From NCBI GenBank assembly GCA_024036415.1, contig JAMWET010000614.1, positions 1 through 64,000 of the forward strand: a stretch of 64,000 bases of DNA. Reading direction: 5' to 3'. Shown here piece by piece: positions 36,201 through 48,200 of this stretch. This DNA comes from Prochilodus magdalenae. Taxonomy: Eukaryota > Chordata > Actinopteri > Characiformes > Prochilodontidae. The notes under the pieces were generated by a model that was not told the origin of the DNA, ran no database searches, and was given only the letters and a program-made list of their open reading frames with translations. The stretch's first letter is position 1, and each line of letters begins with the position of its first letter. Position numbers and translations under genes: made by a program.

Positions 36201-39200
36201 CCATGGCATCAGTAAAGTCCTCTTTCTGGTAGATTATTAACATCTCCTGCTACTACTTAGCACCTACTCCGTCTGCTTTGTGTCTCATCTGAGACAGACA
36301 ACACTCGTGAGTGAGTGTGTGGATGAGTACAGACAGAATCGATCTTGGTGTGCTTTCAGGCACCTACAGTAACCTGGGAACTTTTTGATAACTATTTAGA
36401 GCACTTGGCATTTCTGGAATTTACAAATTAAACATACAATTGAATGTTATAAAAATTTCTGTGAAGAACAACAGCAGATTAAGTAATAATTAGAACAATC
36501 ACCAGCTGAATAGAAATAGCCTCTCAAAAGTGAGTCTACAGCTTGTATAACAGTGTAATTTGCTGTGCCCTCAAAATAACTCATCACAGCCATTTATGTC
36601 TAAACTGATAGCAACGAAAGTGAGTACACTACTAAGTGAAAATGGTGAAATTGTGCCCAAAGTGCCAATATTTTGTGTGGCCACCATTGTTTTCCAGAAC
36701 TGCCTTAACTCTTTTGAGTAAGAAGTTCACTAGAGCTTCACAAGTTGCCACTGGAATCCTCTTCCACTCCTCCATGATGACATCACAGAGCTGGTGGATG
36801 TTACAGATCTCCTCCACCTTCCATTTGAGGATGCTCCACAGATGCTTAATAGGGTTTAGGACTGGAGACATGCTTGGCCAGTTAAGTAAGGCAGTGGTTG
36901 TCTTGGAGGCGTGTTTGGGGTCGTTATGTTGGAATATTGTCCTGCGGCCCAGTTTCCAAAGGGAGGGGGTCAGGTTCTGCTTCAGTATGTCACAGTACAT
37001 GTTGGTATTCATGGTCCCTTTAATGAGCTGTAGCTTCCCACAGCCAGCAGCACTCAAGCAGCCCCAAACCATGACACTCCCACCACCATGCTTGACTGTA
37101 GGCAAGGCACACTTGTCTTTGTACTCCTCACCTGATTGCCGCCACAAGCTTGACACCATCTTAACCAAACTAGTTTCTCTTGGTCTCATCTGACCACAAG
37201 ACATGATCTCAGTAAACCACGTCCTTAGCCTGCTTGTCTTCAGCAAACGGTTGTGGGCTTTCTTGTGCATCATTTTTAGAAGAGACTTCCTTCTGGGACG
37301 TCAGCCATGCAGACCACTTTTATACAGTGTGCGGAGTATGGTCAGAGCACTGACAGGCAGACACCTCACCCTTTTAACCTCTGTAGCAACGCTGGCAGCA
37401 CTCCTACGTCTATTTTCAAAAGACAACCTCTGGATATGACACTGCACTCAATTTCTTTGGTGGACCATGGCGAGACATGTTCTGAGTGGAACCTGTCCTG
37501 TTAAACCGCTATATGGGCTCCAGTGACCAGTATGAGAGACAGAGAGAGCGGTCACACCAAATTTAACACATCTGTTCCCCATTCACACCTGAGACCTTGT
37601 GACACTAACGAGTAACATGACACCCGGCAGAGGAAAATGGCATAATTTGGCCACTTTCCCTTAGTAGTGTACTCACTTTATTGCTCATGATTTAAACATT
37701 AATGACTGTGTGTTGAGTTTTTTTGAGGGCACCGCAAATGTACATTGTTATACAAGCTGTACAATGATTACTTTACATTGTCCCCTGAAAAAGATATAAC
37801 AAAATATTTACAAAAATGTGAGGGGTGTACTGAATTTTGTGTTACTGTATACTGAATGAGAATATACTTCAAATAAATTCCTATGGGTGAATACAAATGT
37901 GACGCACAATAAAAATAATGATAATAATAATAATAATAATAATAATATTTAATATATATCTAAATAAAAATAGGAGCATTACCTCCCCAATGCCTTCCAA
38001 CACCCTGACTGCAATGAGGTAGCCAGCACCCATATGTGCAGCAACAGGCGTGACCAGAGTGAAGACCGCAGTTCCCAGGAGACCACAGCCCATCAACCAC
38101 TTAGCACCATACCTGCGTGCCAGGTAGCCACCTGGTATCTGAGTGATGATGTAGCCATAGAAGAACGAGCTCAGTATCCAGCCCTGAGTCTCAGAGTCCC
38201 AATTATACGTAGGGCCCTGAGTATGGCAAACATATCATTATGTACCTCATGCTTTTAAAGTGCTTTTACACACTGCAATCTGAGTGTAGTCATTCACACT
38301 ATAAACTAAAACAGGTGAGTTTGAATACCTCAGCATACTTCTAAACTCTTTCAAATGTTGAAAAGAAAATGTTTAGTTTAAAACAATATGCTTACACTGT
38401 TGGGATGGGGCATTGGTGGAGAATTATTCTTCTTTCCGCAGACGGATTCATGTTCACCAGTGATGCTGCTACTATTGACCATGCTCACCATTGTAACACT
38501 GAGATTAACCCGGAGTGCATATGCTACAAAGAATCCATAACAAGACAGTATGGCCAGGCCATAGCGTGAAGAGCAGAGCACTGGAGCTGTGGAAACAAAG
38601 AAAGATCTCTAAAGCATAAACAAACTTACATAGAGAACATGCAACATGATAAATATGCAGAGTGATACATGCTGCTACCTGTGGACATAGCGTCAGTGAT
38701 CCTGGACCATGCACACTAACAACATGACAGCAGTACAAACCACAGACGCGCCTTCACTAACTGTCTGACAACTCATTCTTGCAACATTTTAGCGGTGCAG
38801 CCTACAGTTTGCAATGCAAACTAGTCATATCAGCCTAGACATACAGTTCAAACAAGCACCGCCTTGAAGAGTCCTGTTAAAGAAGAGATAACTGATGAAG
38901 GTTTCAGACATTTAAACAATTAGAACAAATGAAGCACCCATCATGTGTCAGTCTGGGCCGGTTAATGTAACGACCAGTTTAAATATGAAAAACTTGTAAA
39001 GACTTGGATATAAAATGTGTAAAAAGTGTTTTAGATGTGAAATGAAAGTTGAGTTTTAGTTAAAACCAAAAAATGCTTTCATGTTTAAAATTGTACTTGA
39101 CCTAAAATATAACCTATGTATAACTGGGTAAGGAGTTAGTTTGTGACTTTTAACCTTTGTGAGCTACAGTGTACAGTAAATAACACTTACACCTAACTTA

Positions 39201-41279
39201 GTCAGTGACCAGTACTCATGGGAGTCATGTAAGTGTATCTATAATGGTCCTGTCAGACCTGGATTAAAAAGTGTAATTATGCATAATGCATCGTGCTAAA
39301 TAGCCAGAAGGCTTTTGCATTCAATCCAGAACTTGATATGATTCATGTCATTTAAACAGGCAACTGATTTTTCTTTTACAAATTTAAGGTGCAAAAAATA
39401 ACAGCAATGTGTATGTTGTGAGCTTTTGCCAAAGAAATAAGAAGTTAGCCACAACAAATTAACAGTGCATCTCTAATTCTGCTTTTGTTTGTTTAATGAC
39501 AACGTATTGCAAAATGTCAAACGTATTGCAAAATACTGTAAGAGTTTATTATATGTTACATGTTTAAAAATATGGATAACATTGGGGGCAGTCGTGGGCT
39601 GGAGGTTAGGGAACCAGCCTTGTGACCGGAGGGTCGCCGGTTCGATTCCCTGAACTGACAGTAACAACTGAGGTGCCCTTGAGCAAGGCACCTAACCCCC
39701 AACTGCTCCCCGGGCGCCGTGGATAGGGCTGCCCACTGCTCCGGGTAAGTGTGCTCACTGCCCCCTAGTGTGTGTGTTCACTAGTGAGTGTGTTTGTGGG
39801 TGTTTCACGTCACGGATGGGTTAAATGCGGAGACTAAATTTCCCCACTGTGGGATCAACAAGGGATTAAAATCTTAAATTACTTTATACATGACACCAAC
39901 AATCCACACTTCTCCCATTATATAGTGGGGTCCAAGCGTCTACACTGAAAAGCTTCTATTTATTTCCCTGTTTTAACCTTGGGAAATTTACTTTAAGGAA
40001 AAAGTTGGGATAAGTAAACTGGGGACAGAACTTGCACAATTTATGTCATTATTGAAATTTTCTGGCCTTCGCATCATTGGCCATTTTAAATAACTGTTGT
40101 GTGTCAAAGACATCTCTGCTGCAGTCTCTTAAAGTTAGCATGCTAACTAGCTAGCCTCTGCCTCTCTCTTCAGTCTCCATGTGAGCGGATGAAGAAAAAG
40201 CACGCCCACTCTCTGTAACAAAACAGGTTTAATAAAAGAGTGCTGGGGAAACTCTTAAAGACGAGAAATGGGATAACGTTTGACTGCTAAGTAAATAGAG
40301 GAGGAGTGAATAAGGAGGAGGAGGGACTGCGTGGAGCATGAGTTTGAGAGACTGCATCATCTTCGGCATTCCTCCTTGAAGACTTTGTTACAAACCCCGT
40401 TTACTTGTGAACAGACTTGGCAACAAGACCTGGTATGAGCCCTGGTGACCCAGCCTGCTTATATACACTGGTATATTAATCTGGATGGTATGGAGACCAT
40501 GACTTAGTCCTTCACTTTAACTCCTCTTTCCTGCTGAAGCTGCAGTGCAGTGCTGCTGGGAACTGCATAAACACCGCATGACCAGTCACGGTAAAACTGT
40601 ACAGGCCAGCAGTCCAGCTTCCTGTCCCGTGACATCAGCTCAGTGTTTTCAAAGAACCCTATTCGCACACCAGTACGAGGCAGACAAACACGCTTGCTAC
40701 AATATCCTGTGCAATTAAAGCCAGATCACGAGATGACCTGACTGATAGGTAGACAGCGCCCAACGTATCTGCATCTAACCTCGCAGTGGATAGAGTTAAA
40801 TCTATCTTTCCAGGTACGGATATAGTCTGGCCACACCTTGAACTGATTAAACATGTTATAGCAGTAACGGATCTTGCTCTCCACGAAACGCAGCTACATG
40901 ATGGGGCCAATATTACACAAAGCAACTCTACTCAGCTACGTGAGCTAACGTCAGCTAGCTAGCTTAGCCCTTCCACGGTGAAGATAAATTGACACAACAC
41001 ACAGTGTAATCATCTAAAGCCAGCAACACTGCCTGAGAGCGAATGTGATAACTGAGATAACATTTGAAAACTTGATAGCTAACGCTAAAGCAATTAGGCT
41101 ACTGTTCTGCTTAGCCTTAACATTGTCTAGTCCTCCGGCCAACTACTAAAACGAGTTTCCCAACGAACGGGTATATATAAAAACCAAAACTCACCCTTTT
41201 GTATGCCGTCGTGTTCTCTCCTGCGGAGCAAAGGCTGTTCATATTCGTCAGTTTCTGAATCTGATCGTATCTGCTGCAT
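33228..41279 (-). CDS. slc17a5: Sialin, lysosomal sialic acid/H+ symporter (SLC17A5), 489 aa, complete
   Basis: Sialin is a major facilitator superfamily transporter that exports sialic acid with protons from lysosomes. The eleven coding exons are 41195-41279, 38396-38586, 37983-38216, 35782-35869, 35621-35707, 35287-35405, 35003-35164, 34682-34814, 33897-34044, 33703-33793 and 33228-33359. All have GT-AG borders and consistent phases, giving 489 aa against 495 in human. Recognisable segments include [14 protein letters not shown] (TM1), [34 protein letters not shown], the signature [48 protein letters not shown] and [12 protein letters not shown]-glycosylation sites (NLS, NSS) lie in the first loop. 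The N-terminal cytosolic tail ends EYEQPLL, a dileucine-type lysosomal signal. The start is the ATG at 41277-41279; an upstream in-frame ATG (41325-41327) would add 16 residues. Introns hold Tc1 remnants. Confidence 0.96.
35934..36235 (+). mobile_element. Truncated Tc1-like transposon end in slc17a5 intron 3
   Basis: It starts TACAGTGCCCTCCACAAATATTGG, the terminal repeat of a common fish Tc1 family. It continues into pieces resembling the transposon body (CATTCACTGCCATATTTCACA, GAGATACTTTGGTACTATGG). The rest is missing. Confidence 0.55.
36520..37852 (-). mobile_element. Tc1-like transposon with defective transposase in slc17a5 intron 3
   Basis: The ends share inverted blocks CAGCTTGTATAACA (36539) and TGTTATACAAGCTG (ends 37759), plus internal GTGAGTACACTACTAAG copies. 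The right side continues to a GTGAGGGGTGTACT block near 37820. The left outer block is poorly preserved. The 213-codon frame at 36632-37273 reads the Tc1 DDE core: [26 protein letters not shown] and LNPIKHLWS. The Glu of the usual NPIEHLW motif is Lys here, a few residues before WPSMSP are deleted, and the first catalytic segment (VLWSDETK) is in another frame. The copy cannot code for an active enzyme. Confidence 0.78.
37917..37946. repeat. (AAT)n microsatellite
   Basis: About ten tandem AAT units just downstream of slc17a5 exon 3 on the minus strand. Confidence 0.9.
38587..41194 (-). other. Intron 1 of slc17a5
   Basis: This 2.6 kb intron separates the short first coding exon from the TM1 exon (donor GG|GTGAGT, acceptor TTTCCACAG). 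It contains the tRNA-derived SINE at 39590-39885 and no other recognised feature. Confidence 0.8.
39590..39885 (+). mobile_element. tRNA-derived SINE
   Basis: The 5' part is tRNA-like with a polymerase III A box (GTGGGCTGGAGGTTAGGGAA) and B box (GGTTCGATTCC) about 30 bp apart. The body has phrases common to many fish SINEs (GCAAGGCACCTAACCCCC, AACTGCTCCCCGGGCGCC, TGTGTGTTCACTAGTG). The 3' tail is GGATTAAAATCTTAAATTAC. Confidence 0.85.
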
Positions 41280-41324
41280 GGTACAAGCGCAGCCTGCATA
41301 AAAGTGTTTACTCTTCTCTATCCG

Positions 41325-41405
41325 CACACCGGCGCTTCACCAAAGATGATACATAAAACCGAGAGACACCATATCAGAAGACTTCCGGGAACGCGGTCAC
41401 GTGAT
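41325..41405 (-). promoter_or_regulatory. slc17a5 promoter with CLEAR-type E-box
   Basis: At 41396-41405 the sequence is GTCACGTGAT, one base from the CLEAR consensus GTCACGTGAC bound by TFEB/TFE3, which activate lysosomal genes. It lies about 120 bp before the ATG of a lysosomal transporter. A CTTCCGG ETS-type site sits at 41381-41387. No TATA box was seen. The function is inferred from motif and position. Confidence 0.5.
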
Positions 41406-42680
41406 TTTGGTGAGCAGGAAGGAGGACTCAGTCCCTGCTTAAACAGACAACCGAGACTCCTGCCCCATCCATTACAAGCGGGACTGCTGCCCATCTCCTC
41501 AAACTTTACTTTCCCTTCCTTTAAGATTACAGCGAACATGTGACCATTTTGCAATCGTCATATGTGTTTTCTGTGTATTCTGAGCGTGAACGCGCGCTTT
41601 TAGTGGGTTTTTATTAAAATGAGCTATGTTTCGGTTTGTTCAGGCTGCTGCATAGTTTCACAGCAAAGGCTGTTTTTGCCGATGGAGACGAGGGCGGAGC
41701 AAAGTAGTAGACGCAATACTAAGCAGACAGCAACTAAACACCCTCTCTCCACTTTACTTGAACTGACATGCGCCATCTTGGTTTACCTTATATCAGATAT
41801 CTGGCCTCACTGACGCTCCCAGTGCATACACAGAGTAGAAGTAATATGAACAACACAGCTTTCTCTACAGATGGTTTAAAAATATCTTTAAGTGTATAAC
41901 AACGACTTTTAACATAATTAAATCTCACCTGAATGCCAAAATCTGGATACTCTATAAATAACCTGTCAGTGAATAACTGTATTGTTTAAGTTCAGTGGTG
42001 TGTTTGTTTGTTGGTTAACTTTAACGTTTGTTTGCATAACATTTTCCTTTTGCTCTAGCAAACAAAACGACATATGACTTTTCAAGTCCTTCAATGTCGC
42101 TAGATGGCGCTAAACCTCTCTAACAAATCTCATACAGCACAACCACTAACCAATAATTTACCCTAATGCTCATCATTTCATGGAAAGCGGGTTAAGCCTG
42201 AAAAGAAACAGAAACAAAGTTGATGAGTTATGTGTAATAAGGGAGCGTGATTTGCTCGGGAATCCGGTTTTCCGTGTGCGTCTATTTTACGTCTATTTCC
42301 TTTGTACACAAAGACAATGGAAGTAATGGGAAACAGGCGCACAAAACAGGGACGGGAATCAAGGATTCTTGAAAGGAAGCGTCTCTTACAGGTCCGCTCT
42401 TTTCCTTTCTGTCTTATTTAGGTGGGCGGGGGAGGGCCATATGTTAATAATCACTAGGACCATGAAGAAAAATGAAGGAGTAGATCTGGATCAGATTCAA
42501 AGTTAGACTTTCCACCGATGAGTGGAGCATAGTAAACACACGTTATTCCTCTGATCCGCTGCGTTGTCCTCGCTAACTACATTTACCCTCTTCATTCTCC
42601 TTGTAGCTCCAGCCATCACTGCTGCTCACGTGTTCTCGTTTGTTGAGCCCGGGTAGTCAAACTTTGAACAATGTGTTTCG
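41406..42680. other. Intergenic region upstream of slc17a5
   Basis: Moderately GC-rich near 41400-41700, then AT-rich. I found no exon with homology. Short ORFs here look like chance. Confidence 0.4.
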
Positions 42681-42689
42681 ACATCACCG

Positions 42690-43330
42690 GTATAACGTCT
42701 TACACCCTGCTTAATCTGCCTTTACGATATTGCACCATAACACACCCTACTCATCCTGCCTTTAAGGACCGTAATGCTACAAACCCAGCTTAATCTGCCT
42801 TTAAAAGGACCCCAACATTACAAGCCCCCTTCATACCCATTTTAAAGGACCATAATGTTACAAACTCTACTCATTCTGCCTTTAAGAAACCTAGCACAGC
42901 AAATCCTAAGTAATCTGTAATTTAGGACCATATTACAAATCCTGTTCGCTTTTGCCTTTATGGGATCTAACATGACAAATCCTGCCTTTAAAAACACTAA
43001 TGCTACAAATCTTGTTTATGCTGCTTTTAAGAACCCTTACATTACAAACCCTACCCATACTGCCTTTAAGCATCCCAATGTTGCAAATCCTGTTCATGCT
43101 GTCTCTTGGGAACCCTAACGGTAAAATCTTTACTTATACTGCCTTAGAACCCTAATGCTACAAAAGTCTGCCTGTAACGAGCCCTAACATGTCAAACTCT
43201 GGTAATTTTACATTTAAGGAGTCTAACAAAGACTATTCATTCTGATTTTAATATGCCTTTAAGCACCACAATGTTATGAATCCTGCTCAATCTGGTTTTA
43301 AGAATCCTGATTTTTCATATCGTACTCATT
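42690..43330. repeat. Diverged tandem repeat, unit about 40 bp
   Basis: The phrase CTGCCTTTAAGGACC..TAATG-TACAAA-CC followed by CTCAT or TTAAT recurs about fifteen times with spacing close to 40 bp. Examples start near 42716, 42757, 42797 and 42878. Later units are more degraded and of uneven length. This is a minisatellite or satellite fragment between slc17a5 and rin2. Confidence 0.75.
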
Positions 43331-43568
43331 CTGCATTATTGAAGTACTTCTTCAATAACCCCTTGAGTACCTCTCTAGTCCTGTAGTATTATCACAACAA
43401 AGACACCAAAATATTGTAGTAAATAGTAAAAAATGTGAAAGATGAGAAATCAAAAGTTCTGAATACTGCACTATTTACCATTTCCCCAGATATTTCACAC
43501 CATTAAAAAAAAGCCAGTTGTTCATCATATAAGAAACAACAGGAGCATCAGACAAAATGCATGTTCCC

Positions 43569-43574
43569 AATTTA
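43569..43574 (-). terminator. Possible polyadenylation signal of rin2
   Basis: The minus strand reads AATAAA about 1.7 kb after the rin2 stop codon, with no other gene between. The intervening 43575-45259 would be 3' UTR. Shorter alternatives are possible. Confidence 0.4.
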
Positions 43575-45259
43575 TTGTGTGCAAAAGAGTACTGTTCAGG
43601 AATAAATGCCACATGACAAACTGTTCTGGTACAGAAGGTTTTGCAAAATAATACACTTTAATACAGTTTAATTGAGGTTTTTTCTTTTTTTCAGAAAATC
43701 TGTGAAAATCCCTGCACAGATCACATAAATATATACTTAACATACTTACAATATCTTGTTAATTACATTAACATTGATATCTAAAAAAAAAAAAAAAACA
43801 AAGGTCACAATTTAGCATCACTGATATGGTGTGTTCCCAGACAGACATGACAAGTATTTCCATCTAAGGGTTAGAGCATTCCATCGAACCTCATTCGAAT
43901 CTCATTTGACAGACAACTTACCTATTTCTCTTTAATTAAAAAAACCTCAGTGTTCTGAGTTAATGTCAGAACACACAAACCCACAGCACTTTAGTAGAAA
44001 TGACACACTTGGTAACTCCTAATATTTGTAGGTATGAATACAGTTACAAAAAAATAAAAAATAAAAAAGCATCCATTTAGTCTGTCATTCCCTGATCATA
44101 CGTTACAGTGAGAAAAGTAAACGACTCTTCTAATACCTAATGTAATATCATACCTCTCCCTCTGTCCATCTAATCTTGTTCATCTTATCCCCTTTACACA
44201 GTACATCCTGCTTCTGTAAACCTTCCTACTTGCAGTAAACCTTCTCATGTCTCATTGCACACTTACAAAAACTTGCCATAGAAGATGACAACCAATGGAG
44301 ATGCAGATGAGATGCATTCACACACAAGCCTTCAGCTTGTCAGTAGTACAGTATTTTGTAGAACTTGGTCTCTGGATTTTTTTCCTTCCTTATCCTAAAA
44401 TGTAATATAAATAAACAGGGAGAGGAGCATAAACAATGATCGACTACCAGCGCTGATTGATTTTGTTTATATAAAGAAAAGACATAGGTTGAAATATCAC
44501 TGGCAACAATGCCTGGTTATTAACTGATCTTATCTCACCAACGAATAAACACATGCAATATTATACTACACACTTTATAAAAAAGAAAGCAGTTTACCAG
44601 CAACTGCATAAAGGAACACAAAATTATGAATTACATTTTCACTACATAATAACATTAGATTGAAGTTTTGCTATGAATATCCATTTATGTACGTTTATGG
44701 TAAAGGAGCTGCTTACACTACCAGTGAGGTAAACAGCATCCTCAAGCCATTCCAAGCCATATAGATGAGGAGAGTTAACACAAGCACAGTATGTCTTGCT
44801 CTTCATAACTGAGCAGTCGTATGAAGCACAGTATTATTTTAGAAAGGCACTGCTAAATGTGAGAGAAGCATCTTGTATGGAAAGTGCAATGCCCAAAAAA
44901 ATCCATCCTGACAAGAAGATATTAAACAGGACTGAAATCGCCATTAGCATACTGTAGCTCACTAGTAAACTTTTCCAAATCTTTAATGTAGCGTACATAA
45001 ACATGGCTTCCCTCACATGTCATGGTCGCGTGCCACTTCCTAAAATGATTCAGAAATAGCCAAGACAAAGGACAGAAGAAAATGCTGCATCTGTCAGACA
45101 CATCCTTCCTTCCCTCTTTGCTAGCAGGCCAGCGACATTTTCCGTTTCCTTCACACATGAGCGTTTCAAAAACAACACAGTAGCCGTGTGCTGCTGTGGA
45201 AAGACAGGCAGTAATGGCGTAGAAGAGGCAGCGAATGACCTGCATAGGCTCCAAAAGCT

Positions 45260-48200
45260 TTAGGCACAGTTAGGCATTGAGTTGCCATTAAGTTGATCTG
45301 TGGGCACAGTGAGGTTGAGGTTTTGGATGCGTCGATAGACAAAGTAAAAAGGCTGCACCTGGGGGCGACTGTGCAACTCTGCTTTGATCTTCTGTGGGTG
45401 TGTGTCTGGGGCCAGCTGCTGTGTAGTCTCCTCCGTCAGCAGGAACAAGGCATGGCTGTTGGGGTCCGAGACCTTAAACTTTTCAGCACATATCTGACAC
45501 ACCTCTTCTGTGGTTGCATATGGCCGCACCTGTAAAGTTTTAGCTGTGCAGCCGCTGCCTGGTTCTTGCAGTGCCACTCTTAGGTAGTTCTGCACACACA
45601 ATGAGAAAAACAAATGAGCTCCTGCTTTCCCGAAACCATCATAGCATAAGTGCAGGATAACATGGCACACTACATAAGGCTTAGGCCCCCATCTCAAACA
45701 GTTTTAACTTGTAGATAAGAAAAATCAAGAAATCAGATAGGAAGACAAAGCAGACTTTTGCTCAAGTCTCCTGCAATTTAGACATTTGGATCATTCCTGA
45801 TGATCCTGATGAAAAACTATAATCTTAATCTTGAGTTTTAGTACAGATCTCAATTATGTTACGCCTTGTGTTTTAAATGACAACATTATAGTGCTCATGT
45901 TTGTCTGCAACTATCCTTATGTCTGTTTTTGTCTAATGCTATTACAAAGCTACCAGTACCTGGTTTAAGGACCATGGTATCCCTGTTCTTAATTGGCCAG
46001 CAAACTCGCCTGACCATAACCCCAATATAGAAAATCTATGGTGTATTGTGAAAAGGAAGATGCGATATGCCAGACCCAACAATGCAGAAGAGCTGAAGGC
46101 CACTATCAGAGCAACCTGAGCTCTCATAACACCTGAGCAGTGCCACAGACTGATCGACTCCATGCCACGCCACATTACTGCAGTAATCCAGGCAAAAGGA
46201 GCCCCAACTAAGTACTGAGTGCTGTACATGCTCATACTTTTCATGTTCATACTTTTCAGCTGGCCAACATTTCTAAAAATAATTTTTGTATTGGCCTCAA
46301 GTGATATTCAAATTTTCTGAGATATTGAATTTAGGGTTTTCATTAGTTGTCAGTTATAATCAACAAAATCAAAAGAAATAAACACTTGAAATATATCAGT
46401 CTGTGTGTAATGAATGAATATAATATACAAGTTTCACATATGAATGGGATTACTGAAATAAATCAACTTTTTCATGATATTCTAATTTTATGATCAGCAC
46501 CTGTACATTACTATTTCATTAACTCCAATGCTGCCTTAAGTTAAAGCTCAAATTAATTTTTCAAGTGTAAGGAATTTCAGAGGAATAACAATGAAGTCTC
46601 CTGAGCCATGAAACAGCAAGTTTTGAGCAATAAAAGATTTAAACTTCACTGTTTGGAAACTTATTTCACTTTTCTGCATCAAAATGGAGCTTATAACAGA
46701 AAGTGAATCGTTTTTTGCTGATAACTGTCTCTCACTGCAGGATTTCAGTCCCGAAAGACCAACTGTTTAGATTTATGACAATTTCCTTCCAGAAAGCAGA
46801 CGCATAGTTGTTTATGCCCATCACAACCACAGTTTGACGTTCATATACAGTTCAAGACCATTTGTCCAGTCTGAACATTGTTCCAGTTAGCTCAACATTT
46901 TCCTGTGTTTAAAATTAGCATGGTACAAAATTGTGTAGTATAAGCAATGTATTACAAGGACTAAAAATAATCAGGAGAAATAGCCAAAGAGAATGTGAGA
47001 GGAAACTCCAAGGGAACAACTAGAATCACAACAACCACAGGGAAGGGCACTCTGTGTTCTGTGTGGAAACAGGAAATCGAGGGGAGGCTACTTGAGCTCT
47101 GGCAACAGTATGTTTGGCTTAAGTGCAAAATTGAGAAGGAGACCTTTCCAGATGAGTGCAGAAACTACCACAATGCTTCAGTTTGGGTGACAAACACTTT
47201 CTTAGGTTAAATGTTGTGGGACTCATCTGTGCCTAGTCATGTAGTGTGTGAACTGCTAGCTCGACAAGTTAATAGATTGCAGGTAATAAATGTTTTGATT
47301 TGTAAGCAGCACTAAACTGGAATTTACCCCAAGCAAATATTCTAAAAACATAAGTCATATGTGATATGAAGTGGGAATCTCACCTGGAAATCATCGACAG
47401 ATGGCGTGGTCCGCTGGGCTGTGCGTCTGCGATGCCACTGGTGAAGTGTGTTACGAGTTTCTGAGCTCAGCACCCGTGCAGCCTGCTCCTCTTGAAAGTT
47501 CTTTATTAGAGACATGGCTCCATATGCACTGGTCAAGTAGTATCCACCTACAAACAAGAAAGAGATAAAAAGTGGGTTGAGCACCACTAAATCAAAACAT
47601 TGACAAACAGAACTGTGGTTCTCTTTTTGATATCACATATCAGTCCCATATGAGTCAAAATAGCCTGTAACAGACGGGCAATGAGATATGAGGTGGGTAT
47701 AGAGGGTTGGGTACCTTCTCCGTGCAGCAGTGAGGGGTCTAGTAACTCCATCATATACTGAATCTCTGTGTCCAGCTGAGGCATGTCACACTGGGCCAGC
47801 ACATAGGTCAGCATGGGTAAGAAGTCATCTGCTCCATACATTCTCCCTATCATCACACAGACAGACAAACACATTAGATGACAAAAAGACATACTGCACA
47901 ACTGAAGACAGGCCACTATGTGCATACTGGCAAGTTTAATTTAACTTATGAAAATAAAAACATACACTATAGACAGATATAAATAATGGCTTCTAAATTC
48001 TCAATTATTCACTTGGACATATGGAAAAACCTAAAACCATTATATCATCTGGAGGTTTCATAAATTTCAGCAAAGAACCTTTTTGGACACCTTTACTTTT
48101 AAGAGTAGGGACGAGTTACAGGCATCTTTTCATACCTGAATTGTCTTCCATGACAGTGTAAATGAGCTTGCAGACACGCAGTAAGAGTGACACCTTCTTC

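Noticed and set aside
36636..37193. 185-codon plus-strand frame in slc17a5 intron 3
   Set aside because: Shadow of the Tc1 transposase on the minus strand.
41619..41813. 64-codon plus-strand frame upstream of slc17a5
   Set aside because: No homology and no splice context; a divergent promoter gene could not be supported.
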